Positions 1 through 12,838 of a stretch of DNA of 64,000 nucleotides are shown here, in pieces (position 1 is the first letter of the stretch; every line of letters starts with the position of its first letter). Source of the stretch: Tillandsia leiboldiana (Eukaryota > Streptophyta > Magnoliopsida > Poales > Bromeliaceae); assembly GCA_029204045.2 (NCBI GenBank), contig CM055061.1, positions 43,734,977 through 43,798,976 on the forward strand, written 5' to 3'. Position numbers and translations under genes: made by a program. The notes under the pieces are model-generated. The model saw only the letters and a list, made by a program, of their open reading frames with translations. It made no database searches and was not told the DNA's origin.

Positions 1-233
1 GGAAAGATATTCTTTTGTCCAAACTTCGCGCTGAGCCCAATTTTAATATCCATTGCACGCAAAACCACTTCTATGCATTCGATGGGGTCAATTGACTACT
101 CTCGTGATCCATTTAACACCCCGAGTCCAACACTAGTGTCCAATTGGTGCACAAATACCACCAACGCGCCACATAGGCCTCCAGAAGCTGCTGGTCAACC
201 AGTATTCTCGTCGTGGGGATCTAGGTCCTCACA
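1..233 (-). repeat. Element 1, terminal part of 3' LTR
   Basis: These bases match 5361-5593 without gaps and with about seven mismatches, so they are the end of the partner LTR of the same minus-strand element. The LTR ends in ...CTCACA (its minus-strand start is TGTGAGG) and is followed at once by the polypurine tract. The rest of this LTR lies left of the window. About 3% divergence makes element 1 older than elements A and A-prime. Confidence 0.85.
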
Positions 234-1985
234 TCCTCCCCCACTAAGGAAAGTTTCGTCCTCGAAACTAGCTCAATTCCACTGGGAGTCACGAACACCA
301 AGGGTAAGTACTCAACATCACCCTCTCCAGCTCCTAAATCATCATTCGCTCCGAGTGATCACTCCTCAACAACAACAACAGCAATATCCAGTACGGCATA
401 GCCCGATTGCGCAATTCCCTCATCTCACGAGCCAGAATTCGCAACGGGCGTCCCTCGTACTCGAAACACTCATAGATCTCAAAGGGGCGGGTCAATCACG
501 GTCGAGGGATCCAAAAACATGACCTTCCTGAGCTGAGACATGTAACACAACAGGGTTCCATCCAAAGCTGGGGGAAAATAAGATAATCGCCAGTGCAACA
601 CGCACCAAACCACAACCTGTGTCAACTCAACCAAGGCAATCCGAAACACATCCCCGCAATCACCCAAGAAAGAATGAAGCCCTCACAAACAAGGGTCCTC
701 ACTCGGTCACTCCCGAATCCTGACCATCCGAGTGAACTACTCAGCCACGGTCTACCATAAAAGGAACCCTCAGGGACACAACCGCAAGCTATGTTTGCCG
801 CAATAGCCCACACAGCGCCAGCTGTGGAATCATCCAACTCAACCCCAGCCAGCTCTCCTGTTCCAGGTATCTGCCATCACAGTGGCCCTGTCGGGGTAAT
901 CCAGAATGCTCACTAATAATCCAACGGTAATTCCACAGTCACTATGGGAGGTATCACTCAAACTCGCAGATCCCTCTCCCAACACTGGAAATGCTAGTAT
1001 TGGCGCGGTATCAGTCTCATCAGCCGATTGCCAAGCTCTCCTAGCACTGCCCAGTCCAGGAAGCTCGTTACCTTGACCATAAATATTGATCTCGGCCAAT
1101 TCCCAATTAGTATCCATATTGGCCGGATTTCCACTGCCGCCCCTATGGCTGACACAAAGCGACCCAAGAAGGCATGCACTTGGAGCTAGAACTTGTATCA
1201 CAATAACTTGGCATACAGCTTCATCCACAAGTGCTCCAAGTCGCTCTAGGAGTAAATCAAAATATCCTCGGGGAACACCACTCCCAATCCGTCCAAGTAC
1301 GACTAGGACACACAATTCCTCAAATCTTGAAGTCATAGGGCATTAGTCATTCCATTTGGCCTCACAATGAGCTCATAATGCCCTTACCGGATCCTGAATG
1401 CCATCAAGGCAAAATCCTCAGCTGTCTGATTCCCAGTAGGTACTCGCACCATACTATAATTGCCGGAGTAGAACTCCAACAAAAGGTCCTTGATAATACC
1501 TGAACCTTGCCTGTGCTCAAGTCATAACGGACCCTCATCATCGTCTATCCAAGACGTGGTACTAGGTCAAACAGACCCCTTGATCCATCAGATACTGCGA
1601 CTGTGCCATCAGCTCTCTCAGCTCCACAGGCGATATCCAATGAGGTGCTGTCGAGGGTGACGCGGTCCCTCGAACCACGTCAAACGCAATCTCTATTTCC
1701 CTAACCAGCGGCATCGACAACAGCTCAGGTGGAATCAGACTCGGGATCTCGTGGGCAACTGAGATATCCTTGAGTCCCGGTGCCGCCGTAAGCACCTCTC
1801 ATACTATCGCTATAACCTGCGTGCTCTAATAATCTCAACAAGCAAGCCTCATCCTGTCCGCTTTGCCGATGGTCCAAGTCCTCTCTCGCCGCAATCAAAC
1901 ATTCTGTGGCATTGTACCAATCAATCTCAAGCACATGGTCCAAATACCGAGCTGCCTTAATTACCAATAAATCTGTCGATAACTC
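234..1985 (-). pseudogene. Element 1 internal remnant (Tekay-like chromovirus pol fragments)
   Basis: Read on the minus strand this is a decayed Ty3/gypsy internal region. Polypurine tract: TCCTCCCCCACTAAGG on the plus strand at 234-249. A chromodomain tail can be followed at about 240-500 (..LRILARE.., ..ELE.V..). RNase H scraps lie near 850-1000 (..SDTSHSD.., ..TVMADTWNRR). The N-terminal RT segment is at 1562-1795 (..IPPELLSMP.REIEI..D.V.GTA.., ..ELRELMAQSQ..). Between them most of RT, RNase H and integrase is missing. Gag, leader, primer site and the first few hundred bases of the right LTR were lost in one deletion ending near 1985. No intact frame remains. Confidence 0.75.
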
Positions 1986-2380
1986 GCAGCCTCAGTCTCA
2001 CGATACAAAATATATCCTCACTACATCTGTCCCTCGAAAGACAAAAAAATAAAACAACTAAGCTACAGAAGATCCTCTGGAGGGGGTACCGCTACTCTCC
2101 AACGACGGGTAGGGATCTATCTCGCAACTCTCTCGCCTCGATCAACAATCGCAGAATCAGCAACATCCGCTAGGACTCTGCAAAACAGAGGAGAGGAAAG
2201 AAAATAAGGGGGAAAACCCCCAGAGGGTGTGAGAACTACACCAGAAAGGGAGTTCTCAGTGGGTACCACCGCCAGACCCGACGGTCTGCCCACTAAGTCC
2301 TCAAAATACAAAAAGCTAACGAAAACCGTAAAGACTGAAAAAGAAGGAAGCTGGAGACTCTCAACAGCTATCAAGCCTCT

Positions 2381-2624
2381 ATGCCTGCTAAGCCTGCCTA
2401 TGCCTGCCTATGCCTGCCTATACCTGCCATGCCTGCCTATGCCTGCCTATGCCTGCCATGCCTGCCTATGCCTGCCATGCCTGCCATGCCTGCCTATGCC
2501 TGCTATGCCTGCCATGCCTCCCTATGCCTGCCTATGCCTGCCATGCCTGCCTATGCCTGCCTATGCCTTCCATGCCTGCCTATGCCTGCCTATGCCTGCT
2601 TTGCCTGCCAAGCCTGCCTATGCC
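2381..2624. repeat. TGCCTGCCTA minisatellite in LTR
   Basis: About 245 bases are built from 10-base units TGCCTGCCTA mixed with 9-base units TGCCTGCCA. Three overlapping open frames result because the units are free of stops; the predicted Met-Pro-Ala-Tyr-Ala-Cys repeats are an artefact. The array is absent from the related LTRs here. Confidence 0.95.
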
Positions 2625-4745
2625 ACGGTCAACAACTAACAATGACCCTGGGACCACCGTAACCCCAGACGGTTCCCAACGACACTAGCACTGGTCTAAA
2701 CACAGCTACTAGACTCCACTCGGTCCCTCTGACACGAGTGCAACTATAAGGCAAATGTCTGTAACAAACCCAATCTAATGCCAACAGTAGAACTGGTACT
2801 GCATGCTGTGCCTGCCAAATCGGGTATGCCAGCCTACGCATAACACCGATAGGGGATGGGAGTCTCAAGGACTCGAAGTCTGAAAATCGCACACTCCGGA
2901 GTGGCACTCGAGGGGAGCGACCCACACGAGTAAAGTGCCTCAGTAACAAGTATCGTAAATCAGCAGGACTGGATCATGACTCTGATCAAAGTGGGAAAGC
3001 CCAACCACTAAAGAAAGCCTCGGTCCTCAATCAGATGCAAAAATACTCAAATGGTGGGAAACTCTGTCCACTAGAGAAATCAGATACCCAATCTGGTGCA
3101 TAAATAAATGTCCGGTCAACCGCCCAATATCCGCGGTTGCCGCAAAGCCCCACAACTAATCCAATCGGTCCCAGACACCAAGTCCCGACTACACTACCCA
3201 GAACCCCTGCTCGAACCTGAGCAACACAGACCACCTGACTAACAAAGAAGGAGAAAAGGAATACATGGTTTCTCCTAAGTCAAGTTCCAAAAGTAGTGTA
3301 GCAGTAAAAGATGGCCTAACTACATGTCCATGCAAGCATGCTTTGTCCTCAGAAACAATAAAAGTGGGCGAAACATATATTAGTAAAGCATGCTGAAATA
3401 TTCCTACTATGGTATACCAATCTCACCCAAGTAGCTCATTCCTTGCTTACCTCTCGCTCATATCGGTTGTACAACAATATGCCCGATATCAATCATAGAA
3501 GGGTGATATCCCCACATGTGCACTTGCATTTACCATGATATAAAACCTTATATAATTACCAATATTAAGCTTACCCACCTGAAGTGCTCAATCCAAGGCA
3601 AACCTGGGGTCGGCGAAGAGTGTAGACGCTCTCAGTCCAAAATCTGCTAAAACTGCTTCCTCGGTATATGTTGCGCGAGCCTCGGCTCGAAACAGCTAAA
3701 TACACCCAGAATTCACTATCTCCAATTTTCTCCAGTTCCAGCAGGTTCAGAAACGGTCGCTAACCTTCCTGGGTACAACAATAAGGGTCAAGATTACATT
3801 TTTATTCCAAAATATCCAAGTACGTACAATTCTGTTGGAACAGTCCCAAAGATGTGGATTTTTCACCTGTAGCAAGAACCTAGAAATATCCAACAAAAAT
3901 AGTATCGCGTTCCTCGCGTCGATACCTTTGAAACGAGTACCTGCAAGCCAAATTCCGAGCCCCGTAGGCCGAGTTATAAATTCCACAGTACAGGTGCGCA
4001 AACTCTCACATCCACATAACTATAAGCTCTAGGACAGATAAGAAGAAAAAGGTCTACCTCCGGGGAGGTCTCTGAAAAATCCAAGAAAAATATGGTGACG
4101 ATCCTCGCGTCGAGTAGATGAAAAAAGTGTATAGGCACGTCTCCAACCGATGCCCGGTTGCGGAGATAAAAATCCGGTAAGGTGTCGCTGTCCAGAAATT
4201 CCATCAGAAAAAGGGGTCCCAGTAAGCATGGAAAAACTCCTCGAAAAGCACGAAACTAGGGGAAGTAGAAAATACTAGGATCGTAGCTCTGTCTGTCGCG
4301 CATCCAACGGCGAAAGAATCGCCTGAAACGGAGGTCAGAGTAGGCCGGGGGAGCTCGTGCACCGAAACGCGACGAAGGGGAACACAAATGGACGAGCGTC
4401 ACACCGCGCCGTAAAAATGGAAACCTCGATAAGAGTGCCACCAAAAATCTCCAAACTCTGCAGGTGGATGCAGCACAGGGTGTGAATCAACTTTGCTGAA
4501 GGCCTCAAGTTGGTTTGAAGCTCGGAAATGGTGGAAAAAGGGAAAAAGAAACAGCTCGGGTCGCTTAAATAGGCCCAGAAAACAATTCGCAAAATACCGA
4601 ATGTATCCCGGGATTCGGGCGCCCGAATTTTTCCGGGCTGCTACAGTGTTGGGCCCGGCCCAACACTGTGCAGGCCCGAATCGCCCATGGGCCTCCACGT
4701 AGCCCGCCGAACACAGAACACCGGAACCGCCCACTAGCCTCCTGC

Positions 4746-5111
4746 CACGTGGCCCGCCGAACACACAACACCGAATCCATCCACCGACATCGCGCCACGT
4801 GGCCCGCTGTGGTGCCGACACGTGGCGCGCCCAAGCGCGGGAAAGGCCGACAGCGGCCATGTGCGCGCCTGCGCCGCCGCCTGCCTCCTTTGCTTGCACG
4901 CGCCCCGAGGCGATAAGAACCCGCTCCCTGGACCCTGCGCACAACACCGCGCCAATGACCCTCCGCCACGTGTCACCACCGGTCCACCGTACACCCACGA
5001 TCTATTCCGTGGACCACGACCGCTGAACCGGCCAATCCTGCCATGCCACGTGGCCTGCCCCCCGGTGCACGACGCCGCCGTGGACCGCGCACCTGCCCGC
5101 GCGCCCACGTG
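4746..5111 (-). promoter_or_regulatory. G-box cluster upstream of element 1 LTR promoter
   Basis: CACGTG occurs six times in 366 bases (4746, 4796, 4819, 4967, 5047, 5106), mostly as GCCACGTGG. On the minus strand the cluster lies upstream of the TATA-like stretch near 4563-4572. CACGTG is the G-box recognised by plant bZIP and bHLH factors; that these sites act on the LTR is inference. Confidence 0.6.
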
Positions 5112-5593
5112 CCTGCCCGCACGTCTGCCTGCGCGCCGCGCGCTGCCCGCCGCCGCTCCCGTGCCTGCCCGCCGCCGCGCCGCCGCCCTCCGCCGTCGCC
5201 GGCGCTGCCCGCCGGCGCCGGAGTTACTGTACCGGCGTGAACAGTAACCGGTGCTCAAAAATAACAAGTGGGTAGTCCATTTTGACCGTTTTCGCGCGCT
5301 GAATCAGAATTTGATGTCCATTTTGCCAAATTCCAACTCTAAAAATTGCCGAAGGCATCCGGAAAGATATTCTTTTGTCCAAACTTCGCGCTGAGCCTAA
5401 TTTTAATATCCATTGTGCGCAAAACCACTTCTATGCATTCGATGGGGTCAATTGACTACTCTCGTGATCCATTTAACACCCCGGGTCCAACACTAGTGTC
5501 CAATTGGTGCACAAACACCACCAACGCGCCACATAGGCCTCCAGAAGCTGCTGGTCTACCAGTATTCTCGTCGTGGGGATCCAGGTCCTCACA

Positions 5594-5692
5594 ATCACGT
5601 CCCTCATGCCCTCTCATCCTATGGTCTGCCAAATGCCTAGGGTTTCCTAAGTCCCAACTGACCTATCCCTAAGCTCTGATACCAACCTAATC
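5594..5692 (-). other. Element 2 leader and primer binding site
   Basis: The 99 bases match the leader of element A (16206-16305), including the GCCTAGGGTTTC stretch. The primer site is at 5673-5684 (TGGTATCAGAGC on the minus strand, complementary to initiator tRNA-Met), eight bases from the LTR. Element 1 inserted into this leader, so the rest of element 2 lies beyond the left edge of the window. Confidence 0.85.
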
Positions 5693-8029
5693 TGTCACGC
5701 CCCGGGTGTAAACCAGAATCCGGGCCCGTCTACAAATCTGCCGTGCACACGGAATTTCCCGCGTAAACGAAGCGCCGGTAACCTGCTCAGATACAAAGAT
5801 ATAAAAAAAGAGTATAAAAACAGAGCTGAACTAGAACTACTACATCTCAGACTGAAACTAGAAGTAAAATAAAGTACAACTGTAAAAATAATACAAGTGT
5901 CTCTCCCAGCTCACCAAAAATATATACATCAAGCTGGCTAAAGCCAGACCCAAAAATAAAAGTACAAGTACAACTGTCTGAGAAGATAGGGGTACATCAA
6001 AAGTCCAGCTAGCATATTGTCGGGTAGACGATCTATCTAGTCAGCTATCCTCTTACCTCGATCTGCCGCTGATGGTCCAGTAGTCCCACAGACGACTATG
6101 CAAAACAAAAGGGGGAGAAAAGACAACAACAATGGGGGTGAGAACTACTATAAAATCAGTAGCCTCCCCTAGTGGGTAAAGCCTCAAACTCTGACGTGCC
6201 CACTAGGTCTACCAGAGGCAAAAGGGAAGGAAAGGGGTATATGCTATGAACAAAACTGCTGATAAAAGAAACTACCCCTACTATGCCTCTAAATGCAGTG
6301 CCAGAAAGAATAGCTAAATGTATGCATCAGTAAATGTGTCTGCCTGAAAAAAAACCCAATCAATGGACCAGTAAAAACTGGTACTGCCTGCTCTGCTGTC
6401 AAACTCAAGACCCAGTAGCTGATCGACACACGGCTCGATCTCCAAATAACCAACTGACCGGCACCCGGCTCGGTCCTAAAGCCTACTCCGGAGTGGCACT
6501 CGAGGGGAGCGACCCACACGAGTAAAGTATCTCTGTCACAAGTATCACGATATAGCAGGACTGGATCACGACTATGATCAAAGTGGAAAAATCCATCCAC
6601 TAAAGAAAACCTGATCCCCAATCTGATGCAATAGCACTCAATAAGTAGAAAACTCCATCCACTAGAGAAATCTGATCCCCAATCTGATGCACAAGTAAAC
6701 ATCCGGTCAACCGCCCAATGTCCGCGGTCGCCGCAATACCCCACAAATCCACAATCTAGTACGACCAATCCAGACTCGATAAACTTGGCTACACTATTCT
6801 ACAATCCTGCTTGAACCCGAGCAACAAGCATCCCGAGTGTAAAAATGAAAGGAGAAAAAGCAATCATGGTTTCTCCTAAGTCAAATCCCAGCATGATAGT
6901 GTAGCAGAAAAAGGTGGCCTATCTAGATGTCCATACAAGCATGCAAGTATCCTCATGACGATGAAAGAAAGACATATATCATTGTTCTTACATTTATTAG
7001 AGCATGTTATTCCAGGATAATAATAGATCTCATAAGAACACTAAGTACTAACATGGCATATGCCAAACCTATACAAACATGCATGTTACCCACAAAGTAC
7101 TAATCGGCATTCAATATCGGGAATCACTCTAATATTCGTAGTGAGTAATTCAAAATATGAGATCCACAACAACCACCCACCACGATCACGACGCACGGAT
7201 CCAAATACACCCTCTCACAAGGATACCCCAGCTCACGGCGAAAACTGCAATAACAAACAAAACGGTGCACAAATTAAACCCGCAATCCACAATCTACCGC
7301 TGTCAGCGCAACCAGTCCAGAAAAAAGGTAATTTTTACCAGCGAGATGACCTCGAAAAAATCTAGAAAAATCACCGCTGTAATCGTCGCATCGAGTAGAT
7401 GCAAATCAAGTACTCGCACATCCCGTTCCGATACCTGTAGGCCAAGATACAAATTAAACACCGCGGTAAGCACGAAACTCCTCAAGAACACAACTCTGCA
7501 ACATTCCGCCCAGAAAAAGCTAGATTATCACCTTCGGGACAACCTCCAAAAAATCCAGAAAAATCATGATGGCATTTCACACGACGAGTAGATGAAGATC
7601 AAGTACTTGCACTCCTCGTTCCGATGCTTGTGGGCCGAGATATCCCACAAATACTCCAATGCTGTCCAAAATTCCGCCCAAGAAAATGGGGTCCCAAAAT
7701 GGTCCGAATAACTCAAGAAAACCTCAGAATGGGAAGAAACTATAAATACAATAATCGTAGCCCTACCTGTCGTGGAAACACAAGCGAAATAATCGCCCAA
7801 AAACTCCATTGGGGTAGCCTAAGGGAGTCCGCGCACCGAAACTTGACGGGAAAAGTCGCCGGAGAAGAAGCGTCGAAGCGCCCCGAATCGCCGTAAACGT
7901 GAAAGTAGCAATCTCCAAAAATCCCAGGACTCCTCCACAATCTGTAGCACTGGATGAGGAAGAAAACTCCTGTAGAAAGTCCCCAGAGAAGAAGCTCAGA
8001 AAAGCGGGAAAACGCCGCTCTACTGAACC

Positions 8030-8037
8030 TATTTATA
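8030..8037 (-). promoter_or_regulatory. TATA box of element 2 LTR
   Basis: TATTTATA on the plus strand reads TATAAATA on the minus strand, in the context GGGCCTATAAATAGG. The same context appears in LTR H (29259-29266) and a similar one in LTR A. Confidence 0.75.
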
Positions 8038-8205
8038 GGCCCAGCCTGAAAAAAAACTAAAAACTCCAAGTGGGCCGAGATTCGGGCGCTCGGGGCAAAT
8101 TCGGGCGCCCGAATCTTCCCCAGGATGTCGAGTGAGGAGCGCACGAAACTCCCTGGGCTTAACACCGAACACGAGACAGCGTGTGCAAGCCCAGCCCGAC
8201 GGCGA

Positions 8206-8560
8206 CACGTGGCCCCACTCTGGTCAAGGCGGTAGGTGGCGCCCGCTTATCCCCGGGCGCCACATGTCCCGCCCGATAGTGCCCCCCCGTGCGTCTGCCG
8301 CGCAACTTGCCACCCTGCCGCGCACGCGCCCCGAGGCGCCTATGTGCCCACTCTGTGAACCACGCCATCGTGAGCCTGCCAATCCTGAGCTGCCACGTGT
8401 CCCCACGCCTGGTCTATGCACCCGCGCGGAGTTCCGTGGACCGAGCAACGTGCGCCGGCCAATCCGGGAATGCCACGTGTCCTCCGCCCGGTCCATGCGC
8501 CACCCCGCGCCTCTCCGTGGACCGCGCTTCATGAACTGGCCAATGATAGGCCGCCACGTG
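8206..8560 (-). promoter_or_regulatory. G-box cluster upstream of element 2 LTR promoter
   Basis: CACGTG is found at 8206, 8394, 8474 and 8555, three of the four as GCCACGTG. The cluster lies 170-530 bases upstream of the TATA box at 8030-8037 on the minus strand, the same arrangement as in element 1 and LTR H. Confidence 0.6.
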
Positions 8561-8887
8561 GCACCCAGCCGGTCTACGGCCTCCCCGATGCACCCGAATC
8601 CACTAAAAACTTTCGGGAGCCCGTTTTTGGGCATCCGGACTCAAAAAAATACGAGCAAATAGCCGTTTTCAAGCGTTTTTCTGCGCTGGATCCAAATCCG
8701 ACCTCCGATCAGCCTGAAACATCTTCTAAAATTTTGCAAAAGCAGCCGGAAGACATGCTTGATCCATAAACCTCACTGAGTCCATCTAACGCATCTATTT
8801 GATGCGTCACGGGCCCGACACACCAATAATAGGTGTATCACACCATGGATCACGGGAAAAAACTGCATGGGGATTTGGGCCACTACA

Positions 8888-9061
8888 ACTTCAGATCCAA
8901 CTACCCACGGAACCAGGAGACAGCATCGTCAGCAGCACCTACATCTTCACCTTAGCGTCAGGACCGAGGGAGTTCTCCTACTATGCAGGCAGGACGCCCT
9001 CCGACCCTTCGACGGGAGGAGCGGGCACCACAGCAGCAGCAATAGCAGGCAGGAGGGAGGG
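8888..9061 (+). pseudogene. Element E gag fragment (left part)
   Basis: This short piece lies between element 2 and element A and joins 20089 once element A and one copy of its duplication GAGGG are removed. It reads as a low-complexity Gln/Ser/Gly-rich linker, as is common between the zinc knuckle and protease of plant gypsy elements. The gag assignment rests on position, because the protease follows at about 20176. Confidence 0.5.
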
Positions 9062-12000
9062 TGTCACGCCCCGGGGTCGAAACTGCGACCCGGGCTCGCC
9101 AACAGATCCGCCACCTATGCAAAACCCGCATAGGCGAGGCGTCTAACCTGCAAAAGATAGTGCTATATCTACGCAAATATCAGAGCGGAAATAAAATGCT
9201 GTAAAATAAAATCCAATCACTGTACAACATGAAATAAAGTACAATATTCATCTCCTCCAATACAGATAATCATCATACAATGTCCTCAGTACAGCATATC
9301 TCAACTATAAAAGGGAGATAAACCAAAACTATAATACATCAGTCTCTCCAAGTACAAAAGATCCCTCTCCAAAGTAAACAGTAAAAACCAGCTGACAGCT
9401 ACAAGGAATCTCCAACCAGGGAATACAGCTACACTCCTCAGGCGGTATGGATCTAGCTCGTGACTCCCTTGCCCCGAACAACGACTGAAAGATCAGCAAC
9501 TCCCGCAGAAGACTCTGCAAAACAGGGGGAAGAAAAGAGGGAAACAACAATGGGGGTGAGAACCACTAGTAAACCAGTAGCCTCCCCCTGTGGGTAAAGC
9601 CTCCAACTCCGGCGTACCCACTAAGTCTACAAGAGGCAAGAAAAGGAGCAAGTGGTAAAGCTGTAAACAGAACTGCTGAATAAAGGGAAACCACTACTAG
9701 TATGCCCCTAAATGCAATACTGAAAGAAATGACTGTGTGAATGCATCAGGAAACAGTAACTGACCAAATAAAACCAATCTAGTCACCAGTAAAAACTGGT
9801 ACTGCCTGCTCTGCTGTCGAACTCAATAACTCAATAGGGGACCAGCACATAAGGCTCGAAATCCCAATCAGCACTCACAACTCACCAACTGACCGGCACC
9901 CGTCACGGTCTAAAGCCTACTCCGGAGTGGCACTCGAGGGGAGCGACCTACACGAGTAAAGTATCTCTGTATCAAGCATCTCTGTAACCAATGTCTCACA
10001 ATAGCAGGACTGGATCATGACTATGATCAAAGTGGGAAACTCCGTCCACTAATGAAACCCCGATCTGATGCAATAATCTCAATAAGTGGGAAACTCCATC
10101 CACTAGAGAAATCTGATACCCAATCCGATGCATAAGTGAATATCCGGTCAACCGCCCAATGTCCGCGGTCGCCGCAACACCCCACAACACCAAAATCTGG
10201 TAAAGTAATCAACATCTGGCTAACCGCCTAATGTCCGCGGTTACCACAATAACCCACAATCCACAATCAAGTACATCCTGTCTCCGACCCTAAGGTCCCG
10301 GCTACACTATCCCAAACCTCTGCTCGAACCCGAGCAACATGACTCGAAAGTCTAAATAAGAAGGAGAAAGGAAACAATCATGGTTTCTCCTAAGTCAAAT
10401 CCCAATATGATAGTGTAGCACTAAAATAGTGGCCTCTCTAGATGTCCAAACAAGCATGCAAAAGTCCTCATGCAAAATGAAAGAGGGAATAACAAATAAC
10501 AGTTCCACATGTGTATCAAATAGTAAATTCACAAATATATAACCCTCATGCTAAAATCATTAGCCAACTACACATGTATATAATCCCTGATCCATAATAA
10601 ATCCCAAAGTGGTACCCGCACATAGATATGTCATCATGTCCCAATAATTAGTCCATTTAACCAACCTTCATAAAATCTATGTGCTAACATGGCATATTAA
10701 TTATCACTATTAAAATATCCCAATGATCATGTTCCAACAACAATATTATCCCAATAATATTTCCAACGTGCTATATCCACAGAATTAATCTCAAATGATA
10801 GGCTCACATTTATATCAGTCAATCATGCATGGTAATCAATCAATATGTTCATTAGTGGGTTTCTCTAATAAACTTAGTGAGCAAGTCAGAAGTAGAGGCA
10901 TGCAACAACCACCCACCTCGAAAAGTGCGCACAACGCCAAAAGAAACCTCTCGCTGCCTGCTGTCCTCTAGCACCAGATAATCACGGCACACTGCACGGT
11001 AAATCAAACAGCGCACAATTAATCCCAAAAATGCACAAACACTTGCTATCCAAAAATCAGCCCCAAAAATGGCTAAATTTCACCTCTCTGCAGTCCTCTG
11101 AAAAATCCATAAAAACGACCACTGCGATCGTCGCGTCGATACGATCGAAACGAGTACTCACACGTTCCGATCCGATACCTGTAGATCAAGTTACAAATAA
11201 AACACCGAGGTAAGCGCAACGCCACATAACCAAAAATCCTGTAGCACACAGTCCAAGAAAAACTTAATTATCACCTTCGAATCAATTTCCAAAAATCTCA
11301 GAAAAATCACCACCGTGTTCCTCGCGACGACTAGATCAAAATCGAGTCCTTAAACGCCTTGATCCGATGCTCCTCGGCTGAGAGATAAAATCGACAAGCC
11401 GGTGCTGTCCAGAATCCAACACAGAAAAATAGGGGTCAAAAATGCCTCGGGAACCATGCCAAAAGTGCGAAACAGAGTGAAGTGATCAACATGAAAATCG
11501 GAGCATTACCTCTTAGGAACGCGCTGCCACAGAAACCGCTCAAAAATTCCTCCTGGTTGGCGCTCGCGAAATTTTTGACTGAACTACGACGGAAATGGGC
11601 CAGAAAATGGAAATCGTCGAAGCGCGCCGCGTCGCAGAGAACTTGCTGTCGGAAACTCTAAAAATTCTGAAACTTCCTGGAGAGATGTAGGACAGAGAGG
11701 GGAACAAGTTCACTTCATGCCACTTCCTCAGTTTCTCTCTCTAAAACTCGGAAACACCAGAAAAAGGGGAGGGAAAATATTGAGCTCAGTTCAAAATCTC
11801 AGGCTGTGCACAAATTCTTCAAAGATGGCTAATAAACTCTTAGAAATATTCAAACCTAGGTAAAGTGGTACATACCAAAGTTGTAGCTCTTCGAGTCCTG
11901 AAGATTTTCCCATAAAAATCATCTCAAAATTCCATTCCTACTGTCCAGGAGAGGGAAAACACTGAGCACTGTCCGAAATCCCAGGCTGTGCACAAGGGTC

Positions 12001-12838
12001 CCAAAGATGGCTTAAAAACTTCAATAAAACTCAAGATCTAGCCAAAGTGTTAAATACCAACGTTGTAGATCTACCTCTTTTGAAGATGCAGAACCAAAAA
12101 TCAGGCCAAAATTCCAAGGGATGACCTCTGTGGAGCTCCTGCACTGAAATGCGACGAAAATGGTTGAAATCAGCTTCAAAGGGTTCATCCACCACTTGCA
12201 CAGCTACGGGCACCCACAGCACACCCGAAATCCGAAAACTGGTGAAGGAGAAGAAGAAGAAGGAGATGGGGATTCTCTGGAAAAATCAGAGAATTTGGCC
12301 AGATTTCAAAAGTCCAAAAATGGGAGAGAAATGGACTATTTATAGGCCAAAACCTCCTGTGCAAAAGGGGTTCGGGGGACGTTTTGGGAGACGCGAAGCC
12401 GAAAGCAGAGAGAGAAAGGGAAGCCGCCTGCGGGCGCACGCGCGCCGCCCATTCAGCGCGCCCCACGCGCCCATGTCGGGCCAATCGTGGCCCAACACGT
12501 GGCGGGGCAAAAGTTGCCTACGCCCGGTGCACCTGCTTGGTCCCGTGGACCGGCCCACTTAAAATAGGCCCGTTTTTGGGCGTCCGGACTCCGAAAAATA
12601 CAAGTAAATAGTCATTTTCAAACGTTTTCCCACGCTGAATCCAAATACGGCCTCCATTTTACCAAATTCTCATCCAAAATTTACCCGAAAGCCTCCGAAA
12701 AAGCCCACTTGATTCGATTTTCGCGCCGGGTCCATTTCTTGAGCCCGATACACACCCTAACACTCCCATCTCCCAAGATAGTCCTCCAGAAGCCACTGAT
12801 CAAGCCATAATCCTCCAATGAAGATCCGGGTCATCACA
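9062..12838 (-). repeat. Element A, 3' LTR
   Basis: TGTCACG...TCATCACA, 3777 bp. TATA box at 12337-12344 (minus). The conserved leader block at 9924-9962 has one mismatch to the consensus. A doubled form of the CCGGTCAACCGCCCAATGTC block is present near 10142 and 10212. One G-box lies near 12498. Confidence 0.95.
12337..12344 (-). promoter_or_regulatory. TATA box of element A 3' LTR
   Basis: TATTTATA on the plus strand, TATAAATA on the minus strand; the copy in the partner LTR is at 19582-19589. Transcription from it leaves more than 3 kb of R-U5 leader before the primer site. Confidence 0.75.

Larger units (their letters stand above)
1986..5593 (-). repeat. Element 1, truncated 5' LTR (long gypsy LTR)
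   Basis: The sequence runs parallel to the long LTRs of elements A and H from about 350 bases inside their PBS-side edge to the terminal CTCACA. It contains the conserved leader blocks (2898-2936, about 3110-3155, about 3266-3285), a minisatellite (2381-2624), a TATA-like stretch near 4563-4572 on the minus strand, and a GC-rich G-box cluster upstream of it. All long frames here, including the Arg/Ala/Pro-rich ones at 4399-5267, follow from base composition and are not genes. Confidence 0.8.
5693..8887 (-). repeat. Element 2, 5' LTR (3.2 kb)
   Basis: The LTR starts TGTCACGCCCCGGG next to the primer site and ends ...CCACTACA at 8887. The far end was placed by alignment with the plus-strand fragment F (26800 on), which starts TGTGGTGATCC. 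It carries the conserved leader blocks (6490-6528, about 6700-6745, about 6867-6886), a TATA box and G-boxes. The flank at 8888 is the interior of element E. No credible coding frame. Confidence 0.8.

Noticed and set aside
63..522. Host protein-coding gene candidates among plus-strand frames in the first kilobases
   Set aside because: They are antisense to LTR and pol remnants, and the same frames recur in the repeated LTR copy at 5346-5672.
2229..2688. Cys/Pro/Ala-rich repeat proteins
   Set aside because: Three frames through the same 10-bp minisatellite; translation of a simple repeat.
4399..5267. Overlapping Arg/Gly-rich frames of up to 199 codons
   Set aside because: GC-rich upstream part of the element 1 LTR; similar frames arise in other LTRs without conservation of the protein.
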